Assembly (NCBI GenBank): GCA_036245805.1
Contig: BTRK01000005.1
Location: 35,569,469 to 35,633,468 of the forward strand
DNA length: 64,000 bases
From: Pristionchus mayeri
Lineage: Eukaryota > Nematoda > Chromadorea > Rhabditida > Neodiplogasteridae
Direction: 5' to 3'
The notes below the pieces were generated by a model. That model was not told the DNA's origin. It saw nothing but the letters and a program-made list of their open reading frames with translations, and ran no database searches. A program made the position numbers and the translations under genes. Numbering within the stretch: position 1 is the stretch's first letter; each line of letters begins with the position of its first letter. Positions 35,911 to 47,465 of this stretch are shown here, in pieces.

Positions 35911-38900
35911 ATGGCCAGTAATGCGAAATTCGTTCTTAGATGGGAGATCGATAATGCGAAGGCTACTCTCGCAGGGGAGAGGGGAGAATCGAATGAATTC
36001 TATGAAGGAGGATTCCTATGGTTAGTGCTTTCCAAACTCGGAAAACACTCAATTTTTAAACAAATTTGTATATTTAAATATTTTCTGAGTGAAAAACTTT
36101 TTAATTTTTTTTTCAAGGACAATTGGCTTCAATAAAAACGTCGACACGCTGGGAAAAACTGATCTTACTCTCACTTGTGACCATGGAAGAAGAGGAGAGT
36201 GGAGATGCGAGACGGAGTTGGAGTTCATTATCAAGTATAACACGAATACTCCCTATTTTTGGAAGGTATTGCTTTAAATCATTTCCAATTTGGAACAAAT
36301 ACATTATCTAGATGAAGAAGACATTCGATAATGGAAACAGAGTTCTCTCGGACTACAAACGGATCAACACTCCTTTCATTCCTTTCTCCCCGGTACAGGT
36401 TGACTTTCTTTTCGTGCTTATGTTCAGGGTTGGCAATTCTAGTCAAGGTATTAATACCACTACCCTCTCGCTTAATTTCGCTACCCTAGGAGAGAGGCGT
36501 AGCGGACTCGATCCCTTCGAATTGCCAACGCCAATCGATATTGTGATGCGATGTGCTTATTTCCACGTTTAGCGCAATCTTATCAATGACAAGATGGTGT
36601 GTGAATTCCACGTCAACATCATCATTTCGAAATTGTGAGTTTAGATATTTTATCTATTCTGAAAAAATATTGTATTTAGACCGCCTATTCTCGACCTGGC
36701 CAGGTTCTGCCCTAATGGAATGGGCAATGTCACTCTAGTTATTGAAGACAACAAAATACGAGTTTCGAAGGAGGTGTGTTTAGTTCTTCGCTTCTAAAAT
36801 TTTATTTTTTTTCATGATTTATTTTAAATTATGAAAAAATCTCATTCACTCTATACCCTTCTCCACATTCAATCTTTACTCGTCCTTGAAATTCACAGTA
36901 CTAATCAATCAAAGAAGAAATAAATATGTTTGATTGTAGTATCTGGCTGTTCACTCTCCCGTATTCGCCGCAATGTTCTTCGGGGATTTCGCTGAGAAGG
37001 GAAAGGAAGAAATCGAGATCAATGATGTGATTTATGAGGTATACAAGTACATTATCGATCATAAGTATTCGTCCAAAATTTCGGCGCCCTATAATTTTTG
37101 AACCGATTGACCAATCAGACTGAAATTTTAACTGTAGATAGATAATTCATCGGGGAATCCGATGAACTTATAGACAACTCATCAAACGTTTTCGCTCTTG
37201 CATAGTGATGACGCAATCACAATACACTTTTTCAAAATGGATTATTTCCTCGGAGAAATTTTTCGTGCTTACCTGATTTTCTGAGGGTTGAGAGGTGACA
37301 AAGGGCTATTCAGAAAACAATTTTCAAGTTGCTGCGACTTCGCACCAATTTGCAGTAGCCGCTGCAAATTCGAGGCTGCAAACTCATATCTTTGGTTCTA
37401 GACAAGCTAGAAACTAGTGCAAAGCAGAAAAATGATCCTTATTATGATCCGAGCTGATCCTGAAAGTTTGGTATCGGTATCGATCGCTCATCGTTTGCCC
37501 TCAAGGCACGAAAAAGTCACTTTTTCTGATGCCCCGACTTTGGCCGGGTATCGTCTAAAGGCCGAATTTGCATAAAATGTGGTTCCAGCACAGGAATGTT
37601 CAAAAACCATCAAGTAATCGATTCCCAACTTTTGGCAAGGCTAGCTTCACTTTCCGGGCCGTGGCGATCGATTTACGGACGCGCGCTCCTCGAGCGCGCT
37701 CGTCTTTTCCCTACACGACGAGAGAGTGGAGAGGGAGCGGTGTGAAGAGAGACACGCGCGTTCTGTTATCACCGCGCACTCTTTGAGCGAACGCCACGGC
37801 CCGGAAAGTGAAGCTAGCCTTACCAAAAGTTGGGAATCGATTAGTTGATGGATTTTGAACATTCCTGTGCTGGAACCACATTTTATGCAAATTCGGCCTT
37901 GAGACGATACCCGGCCAAAGTCAGGGCATCAGAAAAAGTGACTTTTTCGTGCCTTGAGGGCAAACGATGAGCGATCAATACCAAACTTTCAGGATCATCT
38001 CGGATCATAATAAGGATCATTCTTCTGCTTACACTAGTTTCTAGCTTGTCTAGAACCAAAGATATGAGTTTGCAGCCTCGAATTTGCAGCGGCTCCTGCA
38101 AATTGGTGCGAAGTCGCAGCAACTTAAAAAAATTGTTTTCTGAATATCCCTATGTCACCTCTCAACCCTCAGAGAATCCGGTAAGCACGATAAAATTATC
38201 CGAGGAAATAATCCATTTTGAAAAAGTGTATTGTGATTGCGTCATCACTATGCAAGAGCGAAAACTTTTAATGAGTTGTCTATAAGTTCATCGGATTCCC
38301 CGATTAATAACCTGGCTAAAGTAAAAATTTCAGCCTGATTGGGCAATCGGTTCAAAAAGTATAGGGCTCCGAAATTTTGGACGAATACTTATGATCGATA
38401 CTGTATATTCCTATAGGAATGATTCATTGGCATTAAGGAATTCATCGACCTTCTGTACTTGGTTTATCCTCGAACGGAAGATATGACGGGTAAATTTTTT
38501 TGTGCACTAATTTTTATTTACTTGTTTTTTTCCAGATCGTACTGTTCCTCAAATCCTGAAGCTGGCCGATCGATTTCAGATGGAGGTTAATATTAATATT
38601 TTACTCATTTGAATAATTTTGTTTTAAATATAAATCCATCTCAGTGTCTCGTGAAGGAGTCAGAGAGATTTCTCATTAACTCGAAGGGAATTGATGTGAT
38701 GAAAAAATTGCTTTTGGCAGATCAGTACAGACTCGAGAATCTCAAGGTTTGTTGTTCTTATCATTTATTTGTACTGTTGGCTATACGAAACGACGTCTCC
38801 CACCTGGGATTGCGTAATCAAGAGTGGAAAGAACTTACATATCTAGAAATCCTAATACTTAGGTTGCCTAACATTTATTCAAAACATAATTTTCAGGACC

Positions 38901-39161
38901 ACTGTATAAATTCGTTCACTTGCATGGCTCTTCTTCATGAGAAGCTCAAGGTGTGGCATATTTAATTTTTCAACTGTCATTTTATAACTCTGGTTCTTAT
39001 TTTGTTGTTATTCTCGACTCTTCAATCAAGAGTAGCTCTTGTCTTTTGTTCTTCTAATAACGAACATATTTTCATTGATTCCATTATTCCAGTCTCCTGA
39101 TTGCGACAACTTCTCTGTGGATTTGAAGATTGCTATTTTTGACAGAATGAAGAAGATTTAG
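35911..39161 (+). CDS. MATH-BTB protein gene E (11 exons, intact)
   Basis: Exon 1 (35911-36020, MASNAKFVLRWEIDNAKATL) starts right after TTTCAGA. The MATH domain continues with TIGFNKNVDTLGKTDL.., CDHGRRGEWRCETELEFI, MKKTFDNGNRVLSDYKR and NDKMVCEFHVNIIISKL. BTB: FCPNGMGNVTLVIEDNK, YLAVHSPVFAAMFFGDFAEK (36940-37038), EFIDLLYLVYPRTEDM (38438-38489) and DRTVPQILKLADRFQME (38536-38585). C-terminal helices: CLVKESERFLINSKGIDVMK, DHCINSFTCMALLHEKLK and SPDCDNFSVDLKIAIFDRM, ending TAG 39159-39161. All exons are open. Two introns carry transposable elements (36429-36529 and 37055-38398), yet the splice sites remain normal. A predicted CUL-3 substrate adaptor. AATAAA lies at 39302, and gene F starts 135 bp after it. 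Confidence 0.87.
36429..36529. repeat. 101-bp MITE in an intron of E
   Basis: Perfect 11-bp terminal inverted repeats (gttggcaattc / gaattgccaac). Non-coding and located between MATH exons. Confidence 0.65.
37055..38398. mobile_element. fold-back DNA element in a BTB intron of E
   Basis: Termini tcgatcataagtattcgtcc and its inverse are flanked by TA (37053-37054 and 38399-38400). The arms of about 600 bp are inverted copies. Internal landmarks (gcatagtgatgacgca, ccctcaaggcacgaaaaagt, a glance-alike of the ctgca-rich block) place it in the same superfamily as the elements at 13066, 15543 and 40608, though the ends differ. No transposase. Confidence 0.85.
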
Positions 39162-39441
39162 CCAAATCATACTTACTTTGTTCAGTTAGCCTACACGATT
39201 TTTCAGCTAGCCTTCTCGAGCTGTTACACATTTCTGTTCACAACCATTTTTTTGTAACGCACAACATTTTAATACATTTTCATGCTTCATGTTTCAAAAG
39301 TAATAAAATATTCTAATCTAGGTATCACATTTAATTGTACTGAAATGGTTCACAGCCATGTCAAATATACCGATTAACGTCTATTCGATGCTAACTAGAA
39401 ACCATGCATTTTCGATTCGCCCGACCTAATTCAGGTAAACA
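39162..39441. promoter_or_regulatory. E-to-F intergenic spacer
   Basis: AATAAA at 39302-39307 is followed 124 bp later by TTCAG (ending 39434), 7 bases before the F start. The layout matches the other spacers of the array and fits either separate short promoters or an operon with trans-splicing. Confidence 0.5.
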
Positions 39442-42400
39442 ATGGCTGACGCTTCCAATCCATTCGAGGCTCCGACCAAGCGCAGTAACGTCGTTCTCAT
39501 CGTTATGGGCAAGAAGTTGTACGTCAACAAGGATGTAAGTGAATATCTTAATCATCTTATCGAAACACTGAATGTATTTAATAACGGACATATAGAACTG
39601 ATACATGTTAGAATCTTTAAAATTTCAAGACTGAGTGGGATGATATGGCTACAACATTGCCCACAGTAAATAGAATGCGGATATTCGAAATTCTCCCGCA
39701 GAATATCTTCAGTATACTTTTGATCTCTTTGAGTTGCTTTCCATCCATTCTCCCGTCTTCGAAGCAATGTTTTTCGGTGAATTCGCTGAGAAAGACAAAG
39801 AGGAAGTGGAGATCAAAGACGTCGTTTATGAGGTCAGGGGTTATGATTAAATATTATTTTCAATTTTTGGCTTATGAGAAGAGATCTGTTAGGGATCAAC
39901 TATTGACACTTTTTAGAAATATCCCCTCTATGACTCCTTTTTTTCTAACATATCTCTTCTCATAAGCTCTCAATATCTATGTCTCATCGCAACTGTCCGT
40001 TAATTTTTAAAATTTTTATATTATCTTAGGAATTCGTCGATCTTCTCAAGGTGATTCACCCCGATTGGGAACCAATTACAGGTAATCATTTCATTATTTT
40101 AAACTGAATTCGAATGAGGACTTTCTACATGAATCACGGCATGATTTTTCCCGACACTCTGTTAAGAAGGGATGTTCCCGCGGGGAGCATTTTGGGGCGG
40201 AGTCTTAGATTGGTATAAAACCAGAAAAAAACATAACCTTTTTATCATTTTTCATTCTTTTAAAAATCATAAATTTAGCGATCACTTGTGTTTACATTAG
40301 CAAAACAATTAAAGACTCACTCCTTCGTTTTCAATAGACGATTTTTAAAAAATAGTTTCATATAACACACGTTCCTCACGATTACAATTAAATGTATCAA
40401 TGAAAAACGCAAAATAGTAATCTTTTAGTGAAAATAGTATAAAAATATCATATAAAAGAATTTAACAAATAAAAAAATAATATCAATGAAACAAATCAAT
40501 GAATAGGTTAAAATCAATAACTGTCGTAATCAGTGATCGAAAACCGTATAGCTAACAAATCATTTTGAACGACATACCGAAATCAGGCAATTTCAAGCTA
40601 GAAGGTACAGTAGCGCTCAAAAGTATTGAAACGATTTGAATTTTTCATATAACTTTTTCTACCGTTGACTTAGCAAGTTCGATGTTGGGGCGCTATATAC
40701 CAAACCAATAGAAGAATACGATGCGAGTATTGCATCATCGCGTGCCTCATAACTAATTGCGTAGTGATGACGCAATCGAATTTCACTTTTTCAAACAGGG
40801 GTTATTCTTATATAGAATTTTTCCAGCTTGCCAAACTTTCTGATGTTGGAGATAGGACCGAGGTCTATCCAGAGTAAAAATTTGAAGTTGCTGCTCGGTC
40901 GCACATTGGCTGCAGCCTTGCTGCAAAAAGGGGTCTGAAATTCAGATCTCGGCTTCTAGACCAGCTAGAGACTCGTTCAAAGCACCAAAATGATCCTCAT
41001 CGCGATCCCAGGTGATCCTGTGAATATGGAAAGGATATTCCAAAATTTGCCCTCAGGGCATGGGAAATCACTTTTTCACATGACCACTTTTTGGAGATTC
41101 ATAACTACGTAGGAACTGTATATAAAAATCTGGTTTTCGTTTAGCCATAGGACCAAGGTGCACCTCCGATAAACGATCGCCGAAGGCAGGAAAGATATTC
41201 AAACAATCTAAAAAGTAGGGAACCATATATATACAACAAAATGCATATGGCTAAACGAAAACCAGATTTTTATATACAGTTCCTACGTAGTTATGAATCT
41301 CCTAAAAGTGGTCATATGAAAAAGTGCCCCATGCCCTGAGGGCAAATTTTGGAATATCCTTTCCATATTCACAGGATCACCTGGGATCGCGATGAGGATC
41401 ATTTTGGTGCTTTGAACGAGTCTCTAACTGGTCTAGAAGCCGAGATCTGAATTTCAGACCCCCGTTTTGCAGCAACGCTGCAGCAAACGTGCGGCCGCGC
41501 AGCAACCTCATATTTTTTTTCTGGGTAGGCCTCGGGCATGACTCCAACCACAGAAAGTGTGGCGAGTAGGAAAAAATCTGTGTAAGAATAAAGCCTGTTT
41601 GAAAAAGTGAAATTCGATTGCGTCATCACTACGCAATTAGTTATGAGGCACGCGATGATGCAATACTCGCATCGTATTCTTCTATTGGTTTGGTATATAG
41701 CGCCCCAACATCGAACTTGCTAAGTCAACGGTAGAAAAAGTTATATGAAAAATTCAAATCGTTTCAATACTTTTGAGCGCTACTGTGCATAATTCAGGCA
41801 AAATCGCTCAAAACAATACAGTACTCAGGGAATCAGTTGTACTGCCCATCCGGAAAATAGTCGTGAATATTTTCCGGTCCCGGTGACATGTTTTTAGAAA
41901 GTCGTCGGGAAAAATCATGCCGTGATGAATAACTAGAAGAATTTCTTAGAGCATTAAGTTTTCCATTTCAGCCAATTCGATTGATCACATTTTGAAGCTC
42001 CGATCAATTCCAGATGAAGGTGTTTCTTAAATACTTTACTTATTTTTTTTGAATTTATAGTATCATTTGTCCTTGACTAGGAGGCTGAATGGGATTTTTT
42101 TTAAAGCAGGAAAGAAAATATTTTCGAAAATTTTCAGAGTGCTCTCGAGCAGGCGGAGAATTTTCTGATCTCGTCAGCGACTGTTGCTGCTACGAAGAAG
42201 TTGCTCGTGGCCGATCAATACAAACTTCAGAAACTGAAGGTGATACTTAGATCATTACATTGGAACAACCGATAATTGCAGGATAACTGTTTGAATTCAT
42301 TCCAGTCTGTCAGAGACATGTGCAATCTCAATGTGAGTTTATTTCCCCTGCTCCTGTCTCTTATCGTTGATCACTCTCTACATCAGTATGATTCCTTTCT

Positions 42401-42540
42401 GTTCTCAAATAAACAAATAAAAGAATTTGAAGACGGCTGCTGTATTCGCCTCGCTCTCTGATGCTATGAAGATTGCGATTTGTGAAAGAATGATGTGGCT
42501 CACCAGATTTAGCTGCCCCTGCAAATATCACAATAAGTAA
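39442..42540 (+). pseudogene. BTB-only gene F, with a 2-base loss and a fold-back insertion
   Basis: Exon 1 (39442-39534) encodes MADASNPFEAPTKRSNVVLI. BTB exons follow: LLSIHSPVFEAMFFGEFAEK (39734-39832) and EFVDLLKVIHPDWEPIT (40030-40081). The next exon (41972-42019) begins ANSIDHILKL and then lacks two bases where ADQFQMK is expected, shifting the frame. Later exons are open: SALEQAENFLISS.. (42138-42239), DNCLNSFQSVRDMCNLN (42282-42332) and TAAVFASLSDAMKIAICERM (42433-42540, TAA). A 1.18-kb fold-back element sits in the intron before the broken exon. If the missing bases are an assembly error the gene would be intact; as read it is a recent pseudogene. Confidence 0.75.
40608..41785. mobile_element. 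fold-back DNA element, family 1, in an intron of F
   Basis: Ends cagtagcgctcaaaagtatt and its inverse, with TA on the left (40606-40607) but TG on the right. The arms of about 550 bp are inverted copies and closely resemble the element at 15543 (for example tgccctcagggcatgg and ttcaaagcaccaaaatgatcc). No transposase. Confidence 0.88.
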
Positions 42541-42847
42541 TCCCTCCATGTAACTATATCGATGAATATATTTGTATCCAAACTAGTTTCAGTTTACTAT
42601 ATTTTGACTCGATTTCCTCAATATGTGCTGATGAGGAGTTAGCTGTTGTGTTCTCTACATTGTTGTGTTCCCCTCCCTGGTAATAAAGAAGTTCTCATCT
42701 TACAGTGTTCATTCGCAACATACGGTCAATGTTTACCGTATCCATACTTCAAGTTTTCTCCTTTATATGAACCATATAGTATGATTCACTAAAATACAAT
42801 CAGTAACGACACGAAGGGCGTCGTGATCGAACTGATTCAGGTAAAAA
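42541..42847. promoter_or_regulatory. F-to-G intergenic spacer
   Basis: AATAAA at 42683-42688 in the block gtaataaagaagttctcat, then ctgattcag ending 42840, 7 bases before the G start. The same block ordering recurs after genes H, J and K. Confidence 0.55.
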
Positions 42848-42963
42848 ATGGCTGACGTTTCCAATCCGTTCGAAGCACCGACCAAGTTCAGTGACGTCAT
42901 CCTCATTCATCGTTGAGGGCACGAAACTTCATGTCTCCAAACAGGTCAGAATATAGTTTAGTT

Positions 42964-43414
42964 TTTTTCCAGATATATTAATTTTTTCATGAGAGACGAT
43001 TTATTGCAAAGTATACAAAGTTCAATAAGTTCTTCATTGAAATTAGTATTTTTTAACTGGCCGCCCTTTCCAGTTTCTGGCTACTCATTCTCCCGTCTTC
43101 GATGCAATGTTCTTCGGACAGTTTGCAGAGAAAGACACGAAATCAGGATTTTTATGAGGCCGTTTGCCCAAGAATCGAGCAAATTCGGAGAGTTCCGGCA
43201 CAGCCCAAAAATCTCATTTCTCTAAAACTCAGTGATTTAAGGTGCTGAAAATAGTGGGCGCCTTCATTTTGTTCCCAGAGTCGCCGTTGGCTCCAGACGA
43301 CGTAACGTCGAAAACACACTTTCTAATATGACGTTGCTCTCGAATGTGCTAAAATTACAAGAACACGGTCCCCGGGGTAGAATTTTCTGCTGATTACGCA
43401 TATCCACTTCATTT
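42964..43414 (+). repeat. 451-bp direct repeat, left copy, abutting CR1
   Basis: It matches 47466-47916 at a constant offset of 4502 with only a few differences (for example ttcattg / ttctttg, acgaaat / acgaggt). It starts in the G intron T-run and ends at cttcattt, exactly where the CR1 3' end begins. Confidence 0.93.
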
Positions 43415-43536
43415 ATATATTTATGCTATTTCGTACGAAATAACGTGAGATAACATTTAAAATAGAACAGGAAAATTCATGACGATGAGAATCAATAGTT
43501 AATGACTGGATTAAAGGGTAATGAAGTCAGGAGGAT

Positions 43537-45366
43537 CTACTCAGGGGAACTGGTTTCATTCTCGGTATTTACTAAAAGCCTTGCCGCTCTTGAAAGGAAG
43601 CTATTGTGTCTGTAGTTATGATTCGAACCAGGGTTGTTGAAGTTCATGCCGTTTCGCGTGTGGTAAATTTTGAAATGTTGTTTTCGGTTGGATATACTAT
43701 ATTTGCCTCGGATGAGATTTGTGGCTACTCTAACATCAATCGTTATTCTACGCTTCTCTAAGGACTCAATGCCTAGTTTCTTATTGCGGTCGAAAGCGGT
43801 AGGCATATTTTCCCAAGTATGATCAAAACAGCGCATAAACAAACGACGTGTGAAGTAGTTTTGTACCTTTTCGAGTTCCTTTTTATCCTTGTTTTGGTAA
43901 GGGTTGAAGACGGAGGAAGCGCTTTCTAAAATCGGTCTGATGTACATTGCGTACGTTTTGAGGAGTACTTCTATATTTTTGGTTCGTAAAGCTCTTAGGA
44001 TAGTGTGACAGGTAGTTTTGGCCTTAATGGATATGGTAGTGCAATGATCGGAGAAAGAGAGGTTTTTCTGGATAACAAAACCGAGGTCTTTTACTGTTTG
44101 TTTTTGTTCCAAAGTAGTGGTTCCTATGGTATATGTTCGCATTGTATTTGCTCTGCCTAGGTGCAATGAGTTGCACTTATGTGCAGCAAGAGGAAGTTGC
44201 CATTTTTCTGACCAGTGTACGATAATGTCAATCGCAGCTTGTAATGGTACAGATGAGTTTCCCTTCCTAAAGGACCGATATATTTTTATATCATCAGCAT
44301 ACATTCTTGCAACTACGCCATGGTTTTGCACTAGAGTGGGAATTTCTGAGGTGTAAATAAGGAAAAGCAAGGGACCTAGGACTGAGCCCTGTGGGACGCC
44401 GCTAGTTACAGGCATTGAGGTAGAGAGCACATCTTTTACTCGAACTTGTAATGATCTATCTGAGAGATATCCTGTAATCCATTTGATTGTATTTTGTGAG
44501 AGACCTATTGTGCTAAACTTGAGTTTTAGCTTGGGGTGGGAGACTCTATCAAAAGCTTTTGCGAAATCAAAGTAGATAACGTCAACTGGTTTCCCATCAC
44601 TAATCGAGGATGTCCAGTGTTCGAGAACTTCTAGCATTTGAAGCTCACGCGACCGCGGAATCCATATTGCTTTCTTGCGGAATCCATATTGCTCATCGGG
44701 GAAAATTTCTAGTTGCTCACAATGGGTAATAATGGATTTGCACAAAATTCGCTCAAAAACTCGGCAGAAGAAAGAGGTAATTGAAATGGGCCTGTAATTT
44801 AGGGGATTGGAAAAGGGGGGTGATTTCTTAACAGGGGTTACTATGGAATGTCGCCAATGGGAGGGAACGGTTCCAGATTGGTAGGAGTTCCTAAAGATGA
44901 TTTCGAGGGCTTCGGAAATTGGTACGGCAATTCGTTTGATTAAGGTGAGGTCAATGTTCTCGGGGGTTTTACAGGAGGAACGTTTCCATTTCTCAATAAT
45001 GGCGCAGATTTCATGTCTAAGAAATTGGGGTTCTTCGTATGTACCAAGCTGAGGTAGGGCTCTAGTATTGGGCAGTTTTCCGTCATCGATGGTGAATACG
45101 CTTACGAAGGTCTCAGCAAATAAGTTAGCTTTGCCTAAGTCATCCATGACTAGAGTACCGTCAGCTCTTTTTAATCCCTCTACTCCCTTGGATTTATTGG
45201 CACAGCGTTTCATAAAACGGAAGAACTTATTCTTATCGTCGCTTTCTATTATCTTTTTCTCAATGGTTTTGTGATACCGTTGTAACTCTTTGCGAAACTT
45301 TCTGTTTAGAATCTCGAATTCATGCTCATCGTTCGGGTCGTTACTATTAATCGATTTATGCCATGC
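43537..45366 (-). CDS. CR1 ORF2, reverse transcriptase part
   Basis: The 558-aa open frame from the Met at 45213 extends in frame upstream to about 45366. RT motifs in order: NYRPISITSFFCRVFERIL, DEQYGFRKK, VIYFDFAKAFDRVSHPKL, SGVPQGSVLGPLLFLIY, catalytic MYADDIKIY and TVKDLGFVIQ. The family uses target-primed reverse transcription at a nick made by its endonuclease. Near 44654-44690 the stretch gcggaatccatattgct is repeated after 22 bases, replacing normal residues after EQYGFRKK with AIWIP. The frame stays open but the insertion may impair the enzyme. Confidence 0.9.
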   Translation of the reverse strand, partial: AWHKSINSNDPNDEHEFEILNRKFRKELQRYHKTIEKKIIESDDKNKFFRFMKRCANKSKGVEGLKRADGTLVMDDLGKANLFAETFVSVFTIDDGKLPNTRALPQLGTYEEPQFLRHEICAIIEKWKRSSCKTPENIDLTLIKRIAVPISEALEIIFRNSYQSGTVPSHWRHSIVTPVKKSPPFSNPLNYRPISITSFFCRVFERILCKSIITHCEQLEIFPDEQYGFRKKAIWIPRSRELQMLEVLEHWTSSISDGKPVDVIYFDFAKAFDRVSHPKLKLKFSTIGLSQNTIKWITGYLSDRSLQVRVKDVLSTSMPVTSGVPQGSVLGPLLFLIYTSEIPTLVQNHGVVARMYADDIKIYRSFRKGNSSVPLQAAIDIIVHWSEKWQLPLAAHKCNSLHLGRANTMRTYTIGTTTLEQKQTVKDLGFVIQKNLSFSDHCTTISIKAKTTCHTILRALRTKNIEVLLKTYAMYIRPILESASSVFNPYQNKDKKELEKVQNYFTRRLFMRCFDHTWENMPTAFDRNKKLGIESLEKRRITIDVRVATNLIRGKYSISNRKQHFKIYHTRNGMNFNNPGSNHNYRHNSFLSRAARLLVNTENETSSPE

Positions 45367-46310
45367 TTAAAACGTTTTCCTAATAGTCGCTCAATATGAG
45401 GGGGGAGTTTCCCATGAGAGAGGCTTACTTTGGTCCAAGGAACATGGGTGTCTATTGATTTCTGAATGACACTAATCAAAAGGTCGTACATGAGATCCAC
45501 ATTTGCTATTTTAGAAAGTGCGCTTGTCCAATCGATATTTGCTAATTGAGAATTAATGAGGTCGTAGTCAGCATTTCTGTAGTCACGCCTAAGAGTGAAA
45601 GCGGGCGTCGAATGACTCATTGTGAATTTGAATTCGACTGTTGAATGGTCAGACAATTCGAAAGGGGGACCCACTTCAGTTTGGGAGATGAGACCGGGAT
45701 GATTGCACAGTAGTAAATCAAGGATATTTTGCTTTCTTGTAGGTTCTTGGACAAATTGGGCTAGTTTGGCTGAGATACAGAGGTCAAGGAATGATTGCGA
45801 AGAAGGGATAATCGATTTCGGTTGAGGTGCGGGATATATTGACCAGTCAATATCAGGGAGATTGAAATCGCCCGTGACTATTGCAGGTTGAGGGCAAGAA
45901 CAAAGGTCAAGTATTGATTTGGAAAGGGAAGCAGTTTGTATCGTACTCGCTTTGGGGTTACGGTAGGCGCATACAATCCTAATTAAGTCGCCGTTTATGT
46001 CAACATCTACTGCTAATAACTCGTGGGATTCAGGTACGGTCTCATCAGCAATCTGTGATCCACTTATGGACGAATGTAGAATGATCGCAACACCACCTCC
46101 TCTAGAGTTTCTATCTCTTCTGAACACATTGTAGTATTGATCGTGGTCACCTAAGAGAAGCGAGTTAAGGAATGATGGAGAGAGCCATGTCTCAGTGAGG
46201 CAAATCATAGCATACTTTTTAGAAAGGATTTGCGAGAGATACTGTAGTTTGTTTTGAATAGAGCGGCAGTTGGCTAAGATGGCAGCGAATGAAAATGAGT
46301 TTCTGTCTGA
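45306..46310 (-). CDS. CR1 ORF2, endonuclease part (frameshifted from the RT)
   Basis: The frame reads ILANCRSIQNKLQYLSQIL, then MICLTETWLSPSF, RGGGVAIILHSSI, VTGDFNLPDIDW and FELSDHSTVEF, the hallmark motifs of an AP-like endonuclease (Glu of TETW, Asp of GDFN, SDH catalytic histidine). It ends in a stop 60 bases after a one-base shift near 45366. The RT continues in the next frame with NSNDPNDEHEFEIL. The shift lies in a short run of A and T, so it could be decay or a sequence error. Confidence 0.85.
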   Translation of the reverse strand, partial: SDRNSFSFAAILANCRSIQNKLQYLSQILSKKYAMICLTETWLSPSFLNSLLLGDHDQYYNVFRRDRNSRGGGVAIILHSSISGSQIADETVPESHELLAVDVDINGDLIRIVCAYRNPKASTIQTASLSKSILDLCSCPQPAIVTGDFNLPDIDWSIYPAPQPKSIIPSSQSFLDLCISAKLAQFVQEPTRKQNILDLLLCNHPGLISQTEVGPPFELSDHSTVEFKFTMSHSTPAFTLRRDYRNADYDLINSQLANIDWTSALSKIANVDLMYDLLISVIQKSIDTHVPWTKVSLSHGKLPPHIERLLGKRFKHGINRLIVTTRTMSMNSRF

Positions 46311-46330
46311 GTGATGCTTGGGCCGGTGAA

Positions 46331-47399
46331 TTAGTACCAGTTTCCCTGGGTGCCGAAATTTGGAGGTGCACCGAATTTTGAAATATGCGACATAAAGGGG
46401 TTAGAGTATTGATACTGATACTGATTGGGGAAGGGGTTCATGGGGATGGGGTTATGGAAGATCGAAGGGGGAGGGGCTCCATATCCATTGGGTGTGTTCT
46501 GAGAGAGGAAGGGCGGCCGATTGAGGTGTGGTGGAATCGGATTGGAGCGGGTCTGGTGAGGGCGAGGGCGAGCATTCAGGTTGTCGGGGCGCTGGTTCGT
46601 AGTGGATGAGAACACTGAATCACGCCTGCTTCTTGCCCTGTTACGCGAGGGGGCTCCATTGGCTAGAGGGCGGATCTGACTGTGACTCGGGGGTACGGTA
46701 GGCCGGGATGAAGGGGAGCGAGGGGAGGGCTCGGGGCCGTTCCTCCCACATCCTTTACCAGGGATCTTGCGACGAACGTCGTCCTTGTCGGCGTAGGAGG
46801 GGCGGATGTACACCTCTCTGAAGAAGGGGTCACGCGCCACTCGATTCGCATTCTTGACGAGGAGAGATGCATGTTTGCGAGTGGGCAGAACGACCTTCGT
46901 CAATCGGCAGTGAGGAGAGTCGATATCTGCGGGGGGCATTCGGTACACTGCCACTGGGATGCAGGGGATTCCGGCGAGGGCAGTCAGAGTCACCACCTGG
47001 TTGAAGTCTCTCCACACTTGTTTCTCGTGGCTGAGTGAGGAATCGACTGGGAGGCGGGCAATGACAACGCTCCTCTCGAGGTCAGAGGAGGACTCATGGG
47101 GAGAGGACGGGGATGGAGAGGGACTGGCATTGGGGGTGGCATTCGCGGGGGCAGTGGCAGCAGAGGTAGATGGGGGAATTCATGTCGACGTCGTCGACAG
47201 TGGCTACACTCGAGTCAGGGGGAGGCGGGATGCGGGTCTCCAACTCACGTATCCTCTCCTCGAGTCTGCGTGAGTACTGCTGCTCCTGCTCGATCTTGTT
47301 GCTGAGACTGAGGCAGAACTGAAGTACACCCTCGAGTGATCCAGTCACCGTGTATTTCCTTTTCTTCGCCAGGGGAGATGCCGTCGGAGAGAGAGACAT
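46331..47399 (-). CDS. CR1 ORF1 (frameshifted)
   Basis: It starts MSLSPTASPLAKKRKYTVTG, with a coiled-coil stretch (CLSLSNKIEQEQQYSRRLEE). At a run of five G (47172-47176) the frame shifts; the downstream frame continues with a Ser/Pro-rich linker, then RSVVIARLPVDSSLSHEKQV, a likely nucleic-acid-binding fold, and a basic, proline- and asparagine-rich tail to 46331. ORF1 proteins of this clade coat the element RNA. Assignment rests on position and composition. Confidence 0.7.
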
Positions 47400-47465
47400 G
47401 CTGAGAATGGGCAGAGGGAGGAAGAGTATTGTCCAATGATGATCTCACCGTTGAGGGTACCGAAG

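Larger units (their letters stand above)
43415..47465 (-). mobile_element. near full-length CR1-clade non-LTR retrotransposon
   Basis: About 4.05 kb on the minus strand, 3' end at left. It has a 5' leader (47400-47465), ORF1 (47399-46331, coiled coil then basic/proline-rich) and ORF2 with an AP-endonuclease and a reverse transcriptase (to 43537), followed by a short 3' region. Both ORFs have single-base shifts, near 47172-47176 (a run of five G) and near 45366. The element is bounded exactly by 451-bp direct repeats of host sequence. A second 3' fragment of the same family lies at 50673. Confidence 0.9.

Noticed and set aside
46385..47305. Plus-strand open frames rich in Gly/Arg opposite CR1 ORF1
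   Set aside because: Antisense of the Pro/Ser-rich ORF1.
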